The translations under genes were made by a program, and so were the position numbers. The notes below the pieces were generated by a model. The model was not told the DNA's origin and did not search any database. It worked only from the letters and a program-made list of their open reading frames with translations. DNA of 9,670 nt from an uncultured Lachnospiraceae bacterium. GTDB lineage: Bacteria; Bacillota; Clostridia; Lachnospirales; Lachnospiraceae. Where the stretch lies: contig CASDUB010000122.1 in the NCBI GenBank assembly GCA_949283905.1, positions 1-9,670 of the forward strand, read 5' to 3'. Positions 1 to 6,012 of this stretch are shown here, one piece after another; positions within the stretch are counted from its first letter, which is position 1, and the number at the start of each line of letters is the position of its first letter.

Positions 1-9
1 TCATCATTT

Positions 10-1065
10 TTACAGTTTCCGCTGCAGCATATCAGGATTTGTGGAATATGTGACGGCAGCATCCTTTGTGATCTTTCCTTCTTTATAAAGCTTGATAAGA
101 TACGAATCCATCGACATGAAATCTTCTTTCGCGGATGAATAGAGCATACCGTCTATCTGGTGTATCTTACATTCGCGGATTAGATTTCTGACGGCGGTGT
201 TGACCGTCATGATCTCAAACGCCGGAATTATGCCTCCATCGACGGACGGCACAAGCTGCTGCGATACGACGGCGTTCAGCGTCATTGAGAGCTGGATCGC
301 TATCTGATGCTGCTGGTTCGCCGGGAACACATCTATGATCCTGTCGATAGTGTTGGCTGCGCCTATCGTATGAAGTGTCGAAAGCAGGAGGTGTCCTGTT
401 TCAGCTGCCGTAGTGGCTACTTCCATCGTTTCGTAATCTCGCATCTCTCCAAGCAGTATGACGTCGGGACTTTGGCGGAGCGCGGCGCGCAGCGCCGAAA
501 CATAATTTGAAGTATCTATCTTGATCTCACGCTGGCTTACGATGCATTTATTGTGACGATGCAGAAACTCGAGCGGATCTTCCAGTGTTATAATGTGCTT
601 ATTCTGCGTCCTGTTGATATGATCCACCATACATGCAAGAGTTGTTGACTTTCCTGATCCCGCAGGTCCCGTTATGAGCACCATTCCCTTCTGGTTCTCC
701 GCAAGAGTCAGAAGATACGGCGGGATATTAAATTCCGTCGGATCGGGAATTCTATTGTTTATTACTCTTATAATAGCCGCGAGACTGCCCCTCTGTTTAA
801 ACGCGTTTACACGAAAACGTCCTATCCCTCTCAGTGAAACGGCAAAATCATCGTCGCCGCATTTATAAAGCGTTTCGATATCGCGTTCATCGGCAAGCTG
901 ATATATCTCTTCTACAAGCTTTGCCGTATCATTCGGCATCATCATTTCTTCCGAAAAGCGCTCTATCACTCCTTTTTTCTTAAAAGAAACAGGGCGGCCT
1001 GCGATTATAAATATATCAGATACATTATTTTCAAGGGCTTTTTCAAATATTTCACCTATATGCAT
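10..1065 (-). CDS. pilT: PilT-type type IV pilus retraction ATPase
   Basis: A 351-residue hexameric secretion ATPase of the PilT class, the cytoplasmic motor that depolymerises type IV pili for twitching, gliding or DNA uptake. An N-terminal PAS-like region (about 1-100) precedes a RecA-like core. Visible motifs are Walker A GPAGSGKST (133-141), the Asp box around ITLEDPLEF (159-167), Walker B ILLGEMRD (203-210, catalytic Glu 207) and the His box TGHLLLSTLHT (223-233). The PilT hallmark appears as AVRNLIRE (291-298), close to the AIRNLIRE retraction motif. Length matches PilT (about 340-370). The long N-terminal domain and zinc tetracysteine of PilB/GspE are absent, so an extension ATPase is unlikely. 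The ATG has GAAGG six bases upstream. It is the last complete gene of the pilus operon, 44 bases after the preceding gene. Family assignment is firm; whether it powers retraction or another movement here is inferred. Confidence 0.95.
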   Translation of the reverse strand: MHIGEIFEKALENNVSDIFIIAGRPVSFKKKGVIERFSEEMMMPNDTAKLVEEIYQLADERDIETLYKCGDDDFAVSLRGIGRFRVNAFKQRGSLAAIIRVINNRIPDPTEFNIPPYLLTLAENQKGMVLITGPAGSGKSTTLACMVDHINRTQNKHIITLEDPLEFLHRHNKCIVSQREIKIDTSNYVSALRAALRQSPDVILLGEMRDYETMEVATTAAETGHLLLSTLHTIGAANTIDRIIDVFPANQQHQIAIQLSMTLNAVVSQQLVPSVDGGIIPAFEIMTVNTAVRNLIRECKIHQIDGMLYSSAKEDFMSMDSYLIKLYKEGKITKDAAVTYSTNPDMLQRKL

Positions 1066-1109
1066 AGTATACCTTCTTTCATTATAAATACTGCTGAATA
1101 TTTCCTGCT

Positions 1110-1613
1110 TTAATTTCCGGGAACATAGACGTTTAAGCTGTCATCACCGTTCCACTGCCTTGTAGAAACAGATCTCCACTGCAATATGCGGTAATAGCTG
1201 CCTTCATTGTCATCCGGAATACATATCTGCAGTTCTATCTGAAGCTCCCTTTCTTCCGAAATTTCTATTGAATAAAAAAGCTTGTCGTCTTCTGTAAGTT
1301 CAAGCGAAGTAAAATCATATGTCAGTTTCGCCAGATTTTCATTCGCCGCCATAAAATAACCGTCCGTGTCGGAAGAATTCTGATATGCCGATTCCAAAGC
1401 ATCGTCAATATCTGCAAGAACTTCTTCGCCCAGATTTGATGCCGCGTAATATTCCGTCTTATTTTCGGCAAGCTTTTCCGTCAGCGAGCTGTCGTTGTCA
1501 GCCGAGATCAAAATAGCGGCCGAAAATGTAATGAGAACTATTATTATAAATACAACCATAAGCATCGAAGTGCCCGTATGCACAAAGGAAGGTTTATTCT
1601 TTGATGATCTCAT
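1110..1613 (-). CDS. PilX-like small membrane protein of pilus cluster (hypothetical)
   Basis: A 167-residue protein with no firm family match from sight. It has a short basic N-terminus (RSSKNK), one hydrophobic helix at about 16-38, then an acidic extracytoplasmic domain. The stretch YYAASNLGEEVL (55-66) after the helix resembles the 'YYAA..AE' segment of PilX/GspK-type minor pilins, which is the basis for the pilin-like call. Gly14 precedes the helix but residue +5 from it is Met, not Glu, so the prepilin peptidase motif is not canonical. Its ATG overlaps the upstream stop codon by four bases (ATGA). AAGGAGG lies eight bases before the ATG, inside the upstream gene, which suggests translational coupling. 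Probable role: a minor pilin or pseudopilin in the pilus tip or initiation complex. An unrelated single-pass accessory protein is the alternative. Confidence 0.7.
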   Translation of the reverse strand: MRSSKNKPSFVHTGTSMLMVVFIIIVLITFSAAILISADNDSSLTEKLAENKTEYYAASNLGEEVLADIDDALESAYQNSSDTDGYFMAANENLAKLTYDFTSLELTEDDKLFYSIEISEERELQIELQICIPDDNEGSYYRILQWRSVSTRQWNGDDSLNVYVPGN

Positions 1614-2068
1614 ATCTCAGCCCTCCTTTTTATATGATGGATAGTTTCAAGTTCGTATACCGTCTTCTCCGATCCGCTGTCCTCAAATTTCTGACTGCAG
1701 TATATGAAATCTTCATCCTGCGACAGCTTTATGCTTTGAATGTTATCGCATTTACTCTGACCGGTTACATGCCCTTCTTTGTCATAGTAAAGAGTAAAAA
1801 CACTTTCGTCCGAACTGCTCTCTTCTGCCTCCGGAAATACCTCTTTCATCAGACGGAGCGCGTCCTCAAAAGAATCCGCGCCGGAGACAAGCTCCGCAAC
1901 CGATGAACAGGCAGCCACTGCCTGATTCAGATCCTTTGAATCCCTCGTAAGCGTATGGGATCTGACTATTATCTGCAGGCAGACCGTGCCGGCAACGGCA
2001 AAGAAAAGTATGGCAATCACAAGCTCCGCCAAAAACAGAACAGGACCTGCCTTTTTATGGTCATTCAT
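1610..2068 (-). CDS. Prepilin-like membrane protein with FLAELVIAI helix
   Basis: A 152-residue protein counted from the ATG at 2068, which has GGAGG six bases upstream. The reading frame is open to a TTG at 2089, but that would add seven residues and sits where no ribosome binding site is seen. The N-terminus is a short KK-containing leader, then a helix at about 9-33 beginning PVLFLAELVIAI. This resembles the type IV pilin N-terminal helix with a buried Glu (Glu15), but the Glu falls at +7 rather than +5 after Gly8 and the first residue after Gly is Pro. The rest (34-152) is a polar domain of Asp/Glu/Ser-rich segments with Cys at 54, 107 and 124. It most likely supplies a minor pilin or pseudopilin. 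Processing by prepilin peptidase is uncertain given the motif. It begins 24 bases after the DUF4860-like gene and overlaps the next gene by four bases. Confidence 0.78.
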   Translation of the reverse strand: MNDHKKAGPVLFLAELVIAILFFAVAGTVCLQIIVRSHTLTRDSKDLNQAVAACSSVAELVSGADSFEDALRLMKEVFPEAEESSSDESVFTLYYDKEGHVTGQSKCDNIQSIKLSQDEDFIYCSQKFEDSGSEKTVYELETIHHIKRRAEI

Positions 2069-2092
2069 AAGCAACCTCCAATAATACAATAG

Positions 2093-2617
2093 TCAGATCT
2101 CGGCGTTATCGCTGCGCACATAGACGATCTGCGATGCGCTGTTTCCGTCGGTATCGTAACAGACAAATTTAAACAGATCATCTGAAAGCGTCTCTGTTTC
2201 AAGTTTTGACACCGAAGAAAGTATCGAAGTGCCTGCCGAAGCCGATACGCTGCTGCCTTCTTTTGCGAGCAGTTCGCAGAGCGAATCATCATAAACATAA
2301 ATAAATGTATAATACGAAGCTTCATTATGATCCGATCTGAGCACGAGCGCATCATCTATACCGGTGACATTCACTTCGTCAAACCCCTCGTCAAGAAGAA
2401 AAACCGTATCCGCGCTGTCAGTATTGTGAAGCTTTTCCAAAAGATATGAAAGCGCCGTCTTTATCGTATCGTTTTGCGTGGAGGATTCCACAGTATTTTT
2501 ATAGACGGACGCGGCAAATAAAAGCACAATAAGAGCGCTTATGGCAAAAGCAAAAAACAGCGCCATCGGAAAAAGGATATTCGCACTTCGTCCTTCTGAT
2601 ATACGTTGATCGTTCAC
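2093..2617 (-). CDS. DUF4860-like pilus-cluster membrane protein
   Basis: A 174-residue protein starting at GTG. AAGGAGG ends five bases before this GTG, so the non-ATG start is well supported. After a polar start there is one membrane helix (about 15-38), then a segment KTALSYLLEKLHN (53-65) typical of pilin-like helix continuations, then a beta-rich domain containing YYTFIYVYDDSLCELL. From memory this layout matches DUF4860, a family of unknown function found in Clostridia beside pilus genes. I could not search to confirm. No Gly-x4-Glu prepilin cleavage motif is visible. Likely role: a minor pilin or assembly factor exposed outside the membrane. It starts 20 bases after the preceding gene's stop and sits within the uninterrupted pilus operon. 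Confidence 0.75.
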   Translation of the reverse strand: MNDQRISEGRSANILFPMALFFAFAISALIVLLFAASVYKNTVESSTQNDTIKTALSYLLEKLHNTDSADTVFLLDEGFDEVNVTGIDDALVLRSDHNEASYYTFIYVYDDSLCELLAKEGSSVSASAGTSILSSVSKLETETLSDDLFKFVCYDTDGNSASQIVYVRSDNAEI

Positions 2618-2622
2618 TGAGT

Positions 2623-2629
2623 CCTCCTT
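2623..2629 (-). promoter_or_regulatory. Strong ribosome binding site fixing a GTG start
   Basis: AAGGAGG on the minus strand, five bases before the GTG at 2617-2615. It is the best Shine-Dalgarno match in the pilus operon and the main reason to accept GTG as the start of the DUF4860-like gene. Confidence 0.85.
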
Positions 2630-2637
2630 AAATCGGT

Positions 2638-2973
2638 TCAGACATTATTGTCTTTTACTAAAATTGTTACCTCCGGGTAGATATTTGAACCCTGTATCGT
2701 ATAGTCCACATAGAAAACTGATTCATCGTATGTGAGACCGTAGTTTTCTTTTATATATGAAAGTGATTCCGGATAGGTTCCCTCGTTCGCGTAGCAAAAT
2801 GATATGATCCTGTTAAGCGAGCTCGACAGTATAGACTTCTGTCTTTCGACAGATCCGCCGGAAAACGTGCCTGTCGCCAGAAGAAACACGATCAATATAC
2901 CTGCGAACAGCAGTACTGAAAGCAAAACTCCGGGTATTTTCTTCGAATTTGATCCACTTTGAAAACGAATCAT
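2638..2973 (-). CDS. Small pilin-like membrane protein (111 aa)
   Basis: A 111-residue protein: polar N-terminus with KK at 11-12, one hydrophobic helix at about 13-35, then a compact outer domain. The segment CYANEGTYPESLSYIKENYGL (60-80) has the spacing of pilin and pseudopilin helices, where a Cys/Tyr-Ala-x-Glu-Gly-x-Tyr-Pro element commonly follows the helical spine. I recall similar short proteins in Lachnospiraceae pilus clusters, but that is memory rather than a search. Glu at +5 and a Gly cleavage site before a Phe are absent. The ATG has GGAG seven bases upstream. It lies 38 bases after the platform-protein gene, with a small GC-rich hairpin in the gap. Probable function: a minor or divergent pilin. 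It might even be the main fibre subunit if no canonical pilin is encoded nearby, but that is speculative. Confidence 0.72.
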   Translation of the reverse strand: MIRFQSGSNSKKIPGVLLSVLLFAGILIVFLLATGTFSGGSVERQKSILSSSLNRIISFCYANEGTYPESLSYIKENYGLTYDESVFYVDYTIQGSNIYPEVTILVKDNNV

Positions 2974-2989
2974 AAATTTTCTCCATTCA

Positions 2990-3003
2990 GCCGCTTTTGC
3001 GGC
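2990..3003 (-). other. Intercistronic GC hairpin after pilC
   Basis: GCCGC-AAAA-GCGGC forms a perfect 5-bp stem with a 4-base loop in the transcript, eight bases past the platform-protein stop and just ahead of the next ribosome binding site. It has no U-run on this strand, so it is not a terminator. It could stabilise or punctuate the mRNA between cistrons, or be incidental. Confidence 0.4.
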
Positions 3004-3011
3004 GTTTTATA

Positions 3012-4064
3012 TCAGATTCCCGACAGGATGCCGATCAGAGGAAGCATTACCGAAAGAAGTATGCAGCCTACAAAAACCGACATTGTTATAACGAGGGCCG
3101 GCTCTATCCTGGCGATCCTGTTTCTTACGCGGGTATTTATGTTTTCACGGTAAAGCTGGGCTATCCTCGCCATAACCGTATCCGTCGCACCCGATCTGCT
3201 TCCGACACTGAGCATTCGCGCGTAGCTTCCGGAAAAAATGCCTGCTTCAAAAACAGCGTCCGTAAAGCTGACTCCATTATGGAGCTGTTCTTTGACAGCT
3301 TCCAGTTTATTTGCAAAATGAGGATCTTCGACAGAATCGCATACAAGGTCGATACCGCTGTCAGGCGACATTCCCGCTTTAAGTACGAGAGACATACCCG
3401 CTGCAAAACGCATTGCCGAAAGTTCTTCAAAATATGATCTGGAAACACCTGTTTTATAGGCAAGATCACGTCTGAAGTTTTTTCCCTTTTCTGTCCTGAA
3501 ACACAGTATTAGCATGAAAACGATAAAAGCAGCGATGAGTATAAGCGGAATGCTGTATCTTGCAAGCGCATTTCCAAGGGCTAAAAGAAATCCCGAAAAG
3601 CCTGTCAGCTCGCTTCCGAGCTGCATATATACCTGATTGAATATCGGCATTACTTTTACCAACAGCACAATTATCACCACGATTATCATAGAAGACATGA
3701 TGATCGGCGATGTGATCGATTCTTTTATATATTTTTTTACGGCATCTTCATTGTCGTAATATTCGCTCAAAGAAGCCGTAACCTCGTCCAGCGTACCCGT
3801 CTCTTCTCCGATACGTATCATATTGAGCATGTACTTCGGAAAGACTTTTGCCGCCGCAAGGGAATCGTGAAGGCTTTCAAGATTTTCCAAATGTTCTATT
3901 ATACATTCGAGGATTTCTCGTTCCTGCTCATTTTTCGATTCGTCATATAGAATGCGTATTCCTTCTGCCGCGGAAATTCCTGCGCGAAGCGTCATTGACA
4001 GCTGCTCGCAGAATAATGAGATTTCGGAAAATGACAGAGGTTTTAAAATCTTTTTTTGTTTCAT
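3012..4064 (-). CDS. pilC: PilC/GspF-type inner-membrane platform protein
   Basis: A 350-residue polytopic protein of the type II secretion F family, the membrane platform that couples pilus ATPases to pilin insertion or removal. Two repeated F domains are visible: the first at about 13-120, with FCEQLSMTLRAGISAAEGI and GEETGTLDE (86-94), the second at about 213-325, with FAAGMSLVLKAGMS and the related SVGSRSGATD (286-295). Membrane helices are predicted by eye at about 119-139, 171-188 and 324-346. Length is slightly below the usual 380-410, mostly from a short N-terminal tail. The ATG at 4064 is chosen over an in-frame TTG one codon earlier because GAGGTG ends five bases before the ATG. It lies 27 bases after the lipoprotein gene and heads the pilin-like block. 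The name pilC reflects the adjacent pilT; gspF or comGB would be equivalent family names. Confidence 0.93.
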   Translation of the reverse strand: MKQKKILKPLSFSEISLFCEQLSMTLRAGISAAEGIRILYDESKNEQEREILECIIEHLENLESLHDSLAAAKVFPKYMLNMIRIGEETGTLDEVTASLSEYYDNEDAVKKYIKESITSPIIMSSMIIVVIIVLLVKVMPIFNQVYMQLGSELTGFSGFLLALGNALARYSIPLILIAAFIVFMLILCFRTEKGKNFRRDLAYKTGVSRSYFEELSAMRFAAGMSLVLKAGMSPDSGIDLVCDSVEDPHFANKLEAVKEQLHNGVSFTDAVFEAGIFSGSYARMLSVGSRSGATDTVMARIAQLYRENINTRVRNRIARIEPALVITMSVFVGCILLSVMLPLIGILSGI

Positions 4065-4091
4065 CAAGGCACCTCATAGTTTTATTTATAT

Positions 4092-5051
4092 TTAATACTT
4101 GAATTTTTCGGTGTAATTGTCGCCGTTGCTTATATAATCGCGGGTAAAGCTCTCGCGGTTATTGGCGGCAAGCGTCGGATCGAGAAGATACCACTTATGT
4201 CCATCGAAATGTATCACATTGTCCAGCCATCCCGTCTCTTCGGTATATACGCTTATCCATGCGTGATACAGCGTTCCCGAGTATCCGAATACGAGTTTTG
4301 TCGGGATCCCCTGGGATCTTAAAAGAGCCGCCATAAGCGACGCATAGTCAAAACAGATACCTTTTTTTGTCTTTAGCGTATTTGAAAGGTCCGGAATGTA
4401 TATTGTGGTGACTTCTTCGGCGAACTCCACATCGTACGAGATATTATTTATCACATAATTATAAACCTGAGTCAGATAATCTAAGTCATCTGAAGACTCT
4501 TCTGATAATTCTATGCCAAGCGCCGTTACATCGTCGCCTTTTTTAAACTGCACGTACTGGTTCGGATATAAAAAAGGCGTAAACTCATCTTTCAGTTTTA
4601 CATCTATTTCCTGTGACAAAAGCACCGCATAAGATGAATCTTCGATATGCTCCAGCACAGACACTTCGTACTTCCCGTCCCCATCCGAAAAAGGAAAAAT
4701 ATTTTCCTCTCCGTTTACAAGATTATAAATATATTTTTCACCGTTGGGATCGACGATCTGCGCTTTTGCGTTATCAGAAGCGCCTCCGTAATAAACACAG
4801 ACATAGCCCTCCGAAACATTGGATGCGTCGATCGAGGCCGTCTCGTCTCCGTACACGACTTCACCGGAAGGGTCAGCCGTCAGGAATTCAGTATGCGTTT
4901 GCCTGCGTTCACCTGTTTTATCCTGAGAATCCGCGGTATTATGTTCATTGCCCGATGGCGCGTCTGATCCGCCGCCTGATGAACATCCGGCAGCCGATAA
5001 TGCCAGCAGCAAAGCTAAAAAAATACATATCGGTTTCTTTGTATCAAACAT
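4092..5051 (-). CDS. Transglutaminase-fold lipoprotein
   Basis: A 319-residue predicted lipoprotein. The N-terminus has KK, a hydrophobic stretch and a lipobox-like SAAGC (Cys23), followed by a Gly/Ser/Asp-rich linker. This implies a lipid-anchored protein on the outer face of the membrane. A beta-rich middle (about 55-165) precedes a transglutaminase-like core. All three catalytic positions are visible: Cys233 in KKGICFDYASLMAALL, His263 in YHAWISV and Asp291 in WYLLDPTLAA. The family includes cysteine proteases and crosslinking or amidase enzymes, and the substrate cannot be read from sequence. The frame continues upstream to a TTG at 5114, but the lipoprotein signal and a promoter inside that extension place the start at ATG 5051. 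The nearest Shine-Dalgarno (GGGAG) is 16 bases away, an unusually long spacing. It is the first gene of the pilus operon, 27 bases before pilC, suggesting a job on the pilus, wall or exported material. Confidence 0.88.
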   Translation of the reverse strand: MFDTKKPICIFLALLLALSAAGCSSGGGSDAPSGNEHNTADSQDKTGERRQTHTEFLTADPSGEVVYGDETASIDASNVSEGYVCVYYGGASDNAKAQIVDPNGEKYIYNLVNGEENIFPFSDGDGKYEVSVLEHIEDSSYAVLLSQEIDVKLKDEFTPFLYPNQYVQFKKGDDVTALGIELSEESSDDLDYLTQVYNYVINNISYDVEFAEEVTTIYIPDLSNTLKTKKGICFDYASLMAALLRSQGIPTKLVFGYSGTLYHAWISVYTEETGWLDNVIHFDGHKWYLLDPTLAANNRESFTRDYISNGDNYTEKFKY

Positions 5052-5093
5052 AATAACGCAAATGAGTCTCCCTGAAAAAATATTGCTGTCTAA

Positions 5094-5122
5094 ATTATAA
5101 AATTTATGCGCCAAATGGTCAA
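5094..5122 (-). promoter_or_regulatory. Sigma-A promoter of the pilus operon
   Basis: On the minus strand, TTGACC (5122-5117), 17 bases, then TATAAT (5099-5094). This matches 11 of 12 consensus bases with ideal spacing. The expected transcription start is near 5087, about 36 bases before the lipoprotein ATG. It lies downstream of the upp terminator, so the pilus genes form a separate transcription unit. Confidence 0.88.
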
Positions 5123-5137
5123 ATTGAAATTGGAGCG

Positions 5138-5171
5138 TTTTTTGTTTTCAAAATTGAATTTTTTTGTTTTC
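5138..5171 (-). repeat. 12-base A-rich direct repeat pair upstream of pilus promoter
   Basis: GAAAACAAAAAA occurs twice on the minus strand (5171-5160 and 5149-5138), exactly 22 bases apart, about two helical turns. A second related element, TTCAATTTTGA (5158-5148), recurs as TTCAATTTGA (5128-5119), the latter running into the -35 box. The block sits about 50 to 85 bases upstream of the predicted start site. It could be an UP-like or bent-DNA element, or an operator for a regulator. Function is inferred. Confidence 0.7.
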
Positions 5172-5174
5172 GGC

Positions 5175-5233
5175 AAAAAATAACCGCACAAACTGTTGTC
5201 GTTCCAAAAAGGAACAGCAAAGGTCTGTACGGT
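5175..5233 (-). terminator. Intrinsic terminator of upp
   Basis: Two 23-base arms (5211-5233 and 5183-5205) flank a 5-base U loop (5206-5210). On the minus-strand RNA 20 of 23 positions pair, counting three G-U wobbles. The stem is followed by UA and six U (5180-5175). It begins 35 bases after the upp stop. The stem is longer than most terminators, with a C-A/U-C mismatch pair and one further C-A mismatch. Confidence 0.85.
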
Positions 5234-5268
5234 ATTATCTGATATATTAACAATATTATCCGGGATAT

Positions 5269-5913
5269 TTATCTTGTTCCGAAGATCCTGTCTCCTGCGT
5301 CTCCGAGTCCCGGACAGATATAAGCGTCTTTGTTTAAACATCTGTCAAGGCTTCCCACGTATATCTGTACATCCGGGAAAGCCCTGTGAAGTCTTTCGAG
5401 TCCTTCCGGAGCGGCTACGATGCACATAAATTTGATCTTTTTGCCGCCGTACTCTTTGATCCTCTGTATCGCGTCTATAGCTGAACCGCCTGTAGCCAGC
5501 ATAGGATCTGTCACTACTATTGTTCTCTCTTCTATCGGATCCGGAAGTTTACAGTAATATTCATGCGGCTCGTGGGTCTCTTCATCGCGATACATGCCGA
5601 TATGTCCGACTTTGGCTGAAGGAACAAGCGCAAGCACGCCGTTTACCATTCCAAGTCCCGCTCTCAGTATCGGAACAATCGCAAGCTTGCGTCCCGCTAT
5701 TTTAGGAGTCATGCACTTTTCTATCGGTGTTTCCACCTCCACGTCTTCAAGGGGCAGATCGCTTAAAGCGACATATCCTTCAAGCATTGCTATCTCTTCG
5801 ACAAGTCTTCTGAATTCACTCGTCGTTGTATTCTTATCTCTTAATATTGAAATTTTATGCTGAACAAGAGGGTGTGTGATTATTTCTATATTCGGCTCAT
5901 TTCTAAGATCCAT
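5269..5913 (-). CDS. upp: Uracil phosphoribosyltransferase
   Basis: A 214-residue enzyme converting uracil and PRPP to UMP, a cytoplasmic pyrimidine salvage step. Length is close to the usual 208-210. Visible motifs are the N-terminal [13 protein letters not shown] (14-26), [10 protein letters not shown] (80-89), the loop [17 protein letters not shown] (108-124), the PRPP-binding [13 protein letters not shown] (133-145) and the C-terminal uracil-binding [16 protein letters not shown] (198-213). The ATG has GGAGG five bases upstream. It follows nifJ by 97 bases in the same direction and ends in its own terminator. No permease or other pyrimidine gene is next to it. A hairpin just upstream of the ribosome binding site may affect expression. 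The family call is near certain. Confidence 0.97.
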   Translation of the reverse strand: MDLRNEPNIEIITHPLVQHKISILRDKNTTTSEFRRLVEEIAMLEGYVALSDLPLEDVEVETPIEKCMTPKIAGRKLAIVPILRAGLGMVNGVLALVPSAKVGHIGMYRDEETHEPHEYYCKLPDPIEERTIVVTDPMLATGGSAIDAIQRIKEYGGKKIKFMCIVAAPEGLERLHRAFPDVQIYVGSLDRCLNKDAYICPGLGDAGDRIFGTR

Positions 5914-5936
5914 ATTTTCCTCCGGATTTTGAATCA

Positions 5937-5965
5937 GGGACGCTTCCCGTTTGAGAAAGCGTCCC
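5937..5965 (-). other. Stable hairpin in the nifJ-upp gap (terminator-like or leader structure)
   Basis: GGGACGCUUUC pairs with GGAAGCGUCCC across a 7-base loop: 11 bp including one G-U. The downstream tract (UGAUUCAAAA) is poor in U, so it is not a clear intrinsic terminator. It ends 13 bases before the upp GGAGG, leaving no room for a promoter between hairpin and gene. Any upp transcript therefore either carries it in its leader or reads through it from nifJ. Confidence 0.6.
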
Positions 5966-6012
5966 CTAAAATAATGCTTATTGTTTTATACTATTTGTCC
6001 CGTGGGCTCACA

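Noticed and set aside
1081..1086. TATAAT on the minus strand just before pilT as an internal promoter
   Set aside because: No acceptable -35 hexamer at 16-18 bases, and the resulting start would fall at the pilT ribosome binding site.
1610..2089. TTG start at 2089 for the FLAELVIAI protein
   Set aside because: GGAGG sits six bases before the ATG at 2068, and the extra seven residues overlap this ribosome binding site.
2990..3010. Plus-strand terminator (hairpin followed by GTTTTAT)
   Set aside because: No plus-strand gene ends here, the stem is only 5 bp, and the position fits an intercistronic hairpin of the minus-strand operon better.
4613..5053. Plus-strand open frame of 146 codons opposite the lipoprotein gene
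   Set aside because: It is antisense to a gene with clear family motifs, has basic low-complexity composition and shows no ribosome binding site or recognisable domain.
4092..5114. Longer version of the lipoprotein starting at TTG 5114
   Set aside because: The extra 21 residues would precede the lipoprotein signal, and the TATAAT of the promoter lies inside the extension, so the start is placed at ATG 5051.
5985..5990. TATAAA as the -10 box of a separate upp promoter
   Set aside because: The best -35 at suitable spacing is very weak (ATGTGA), so it was not annotated, although upp may still have its own start there.
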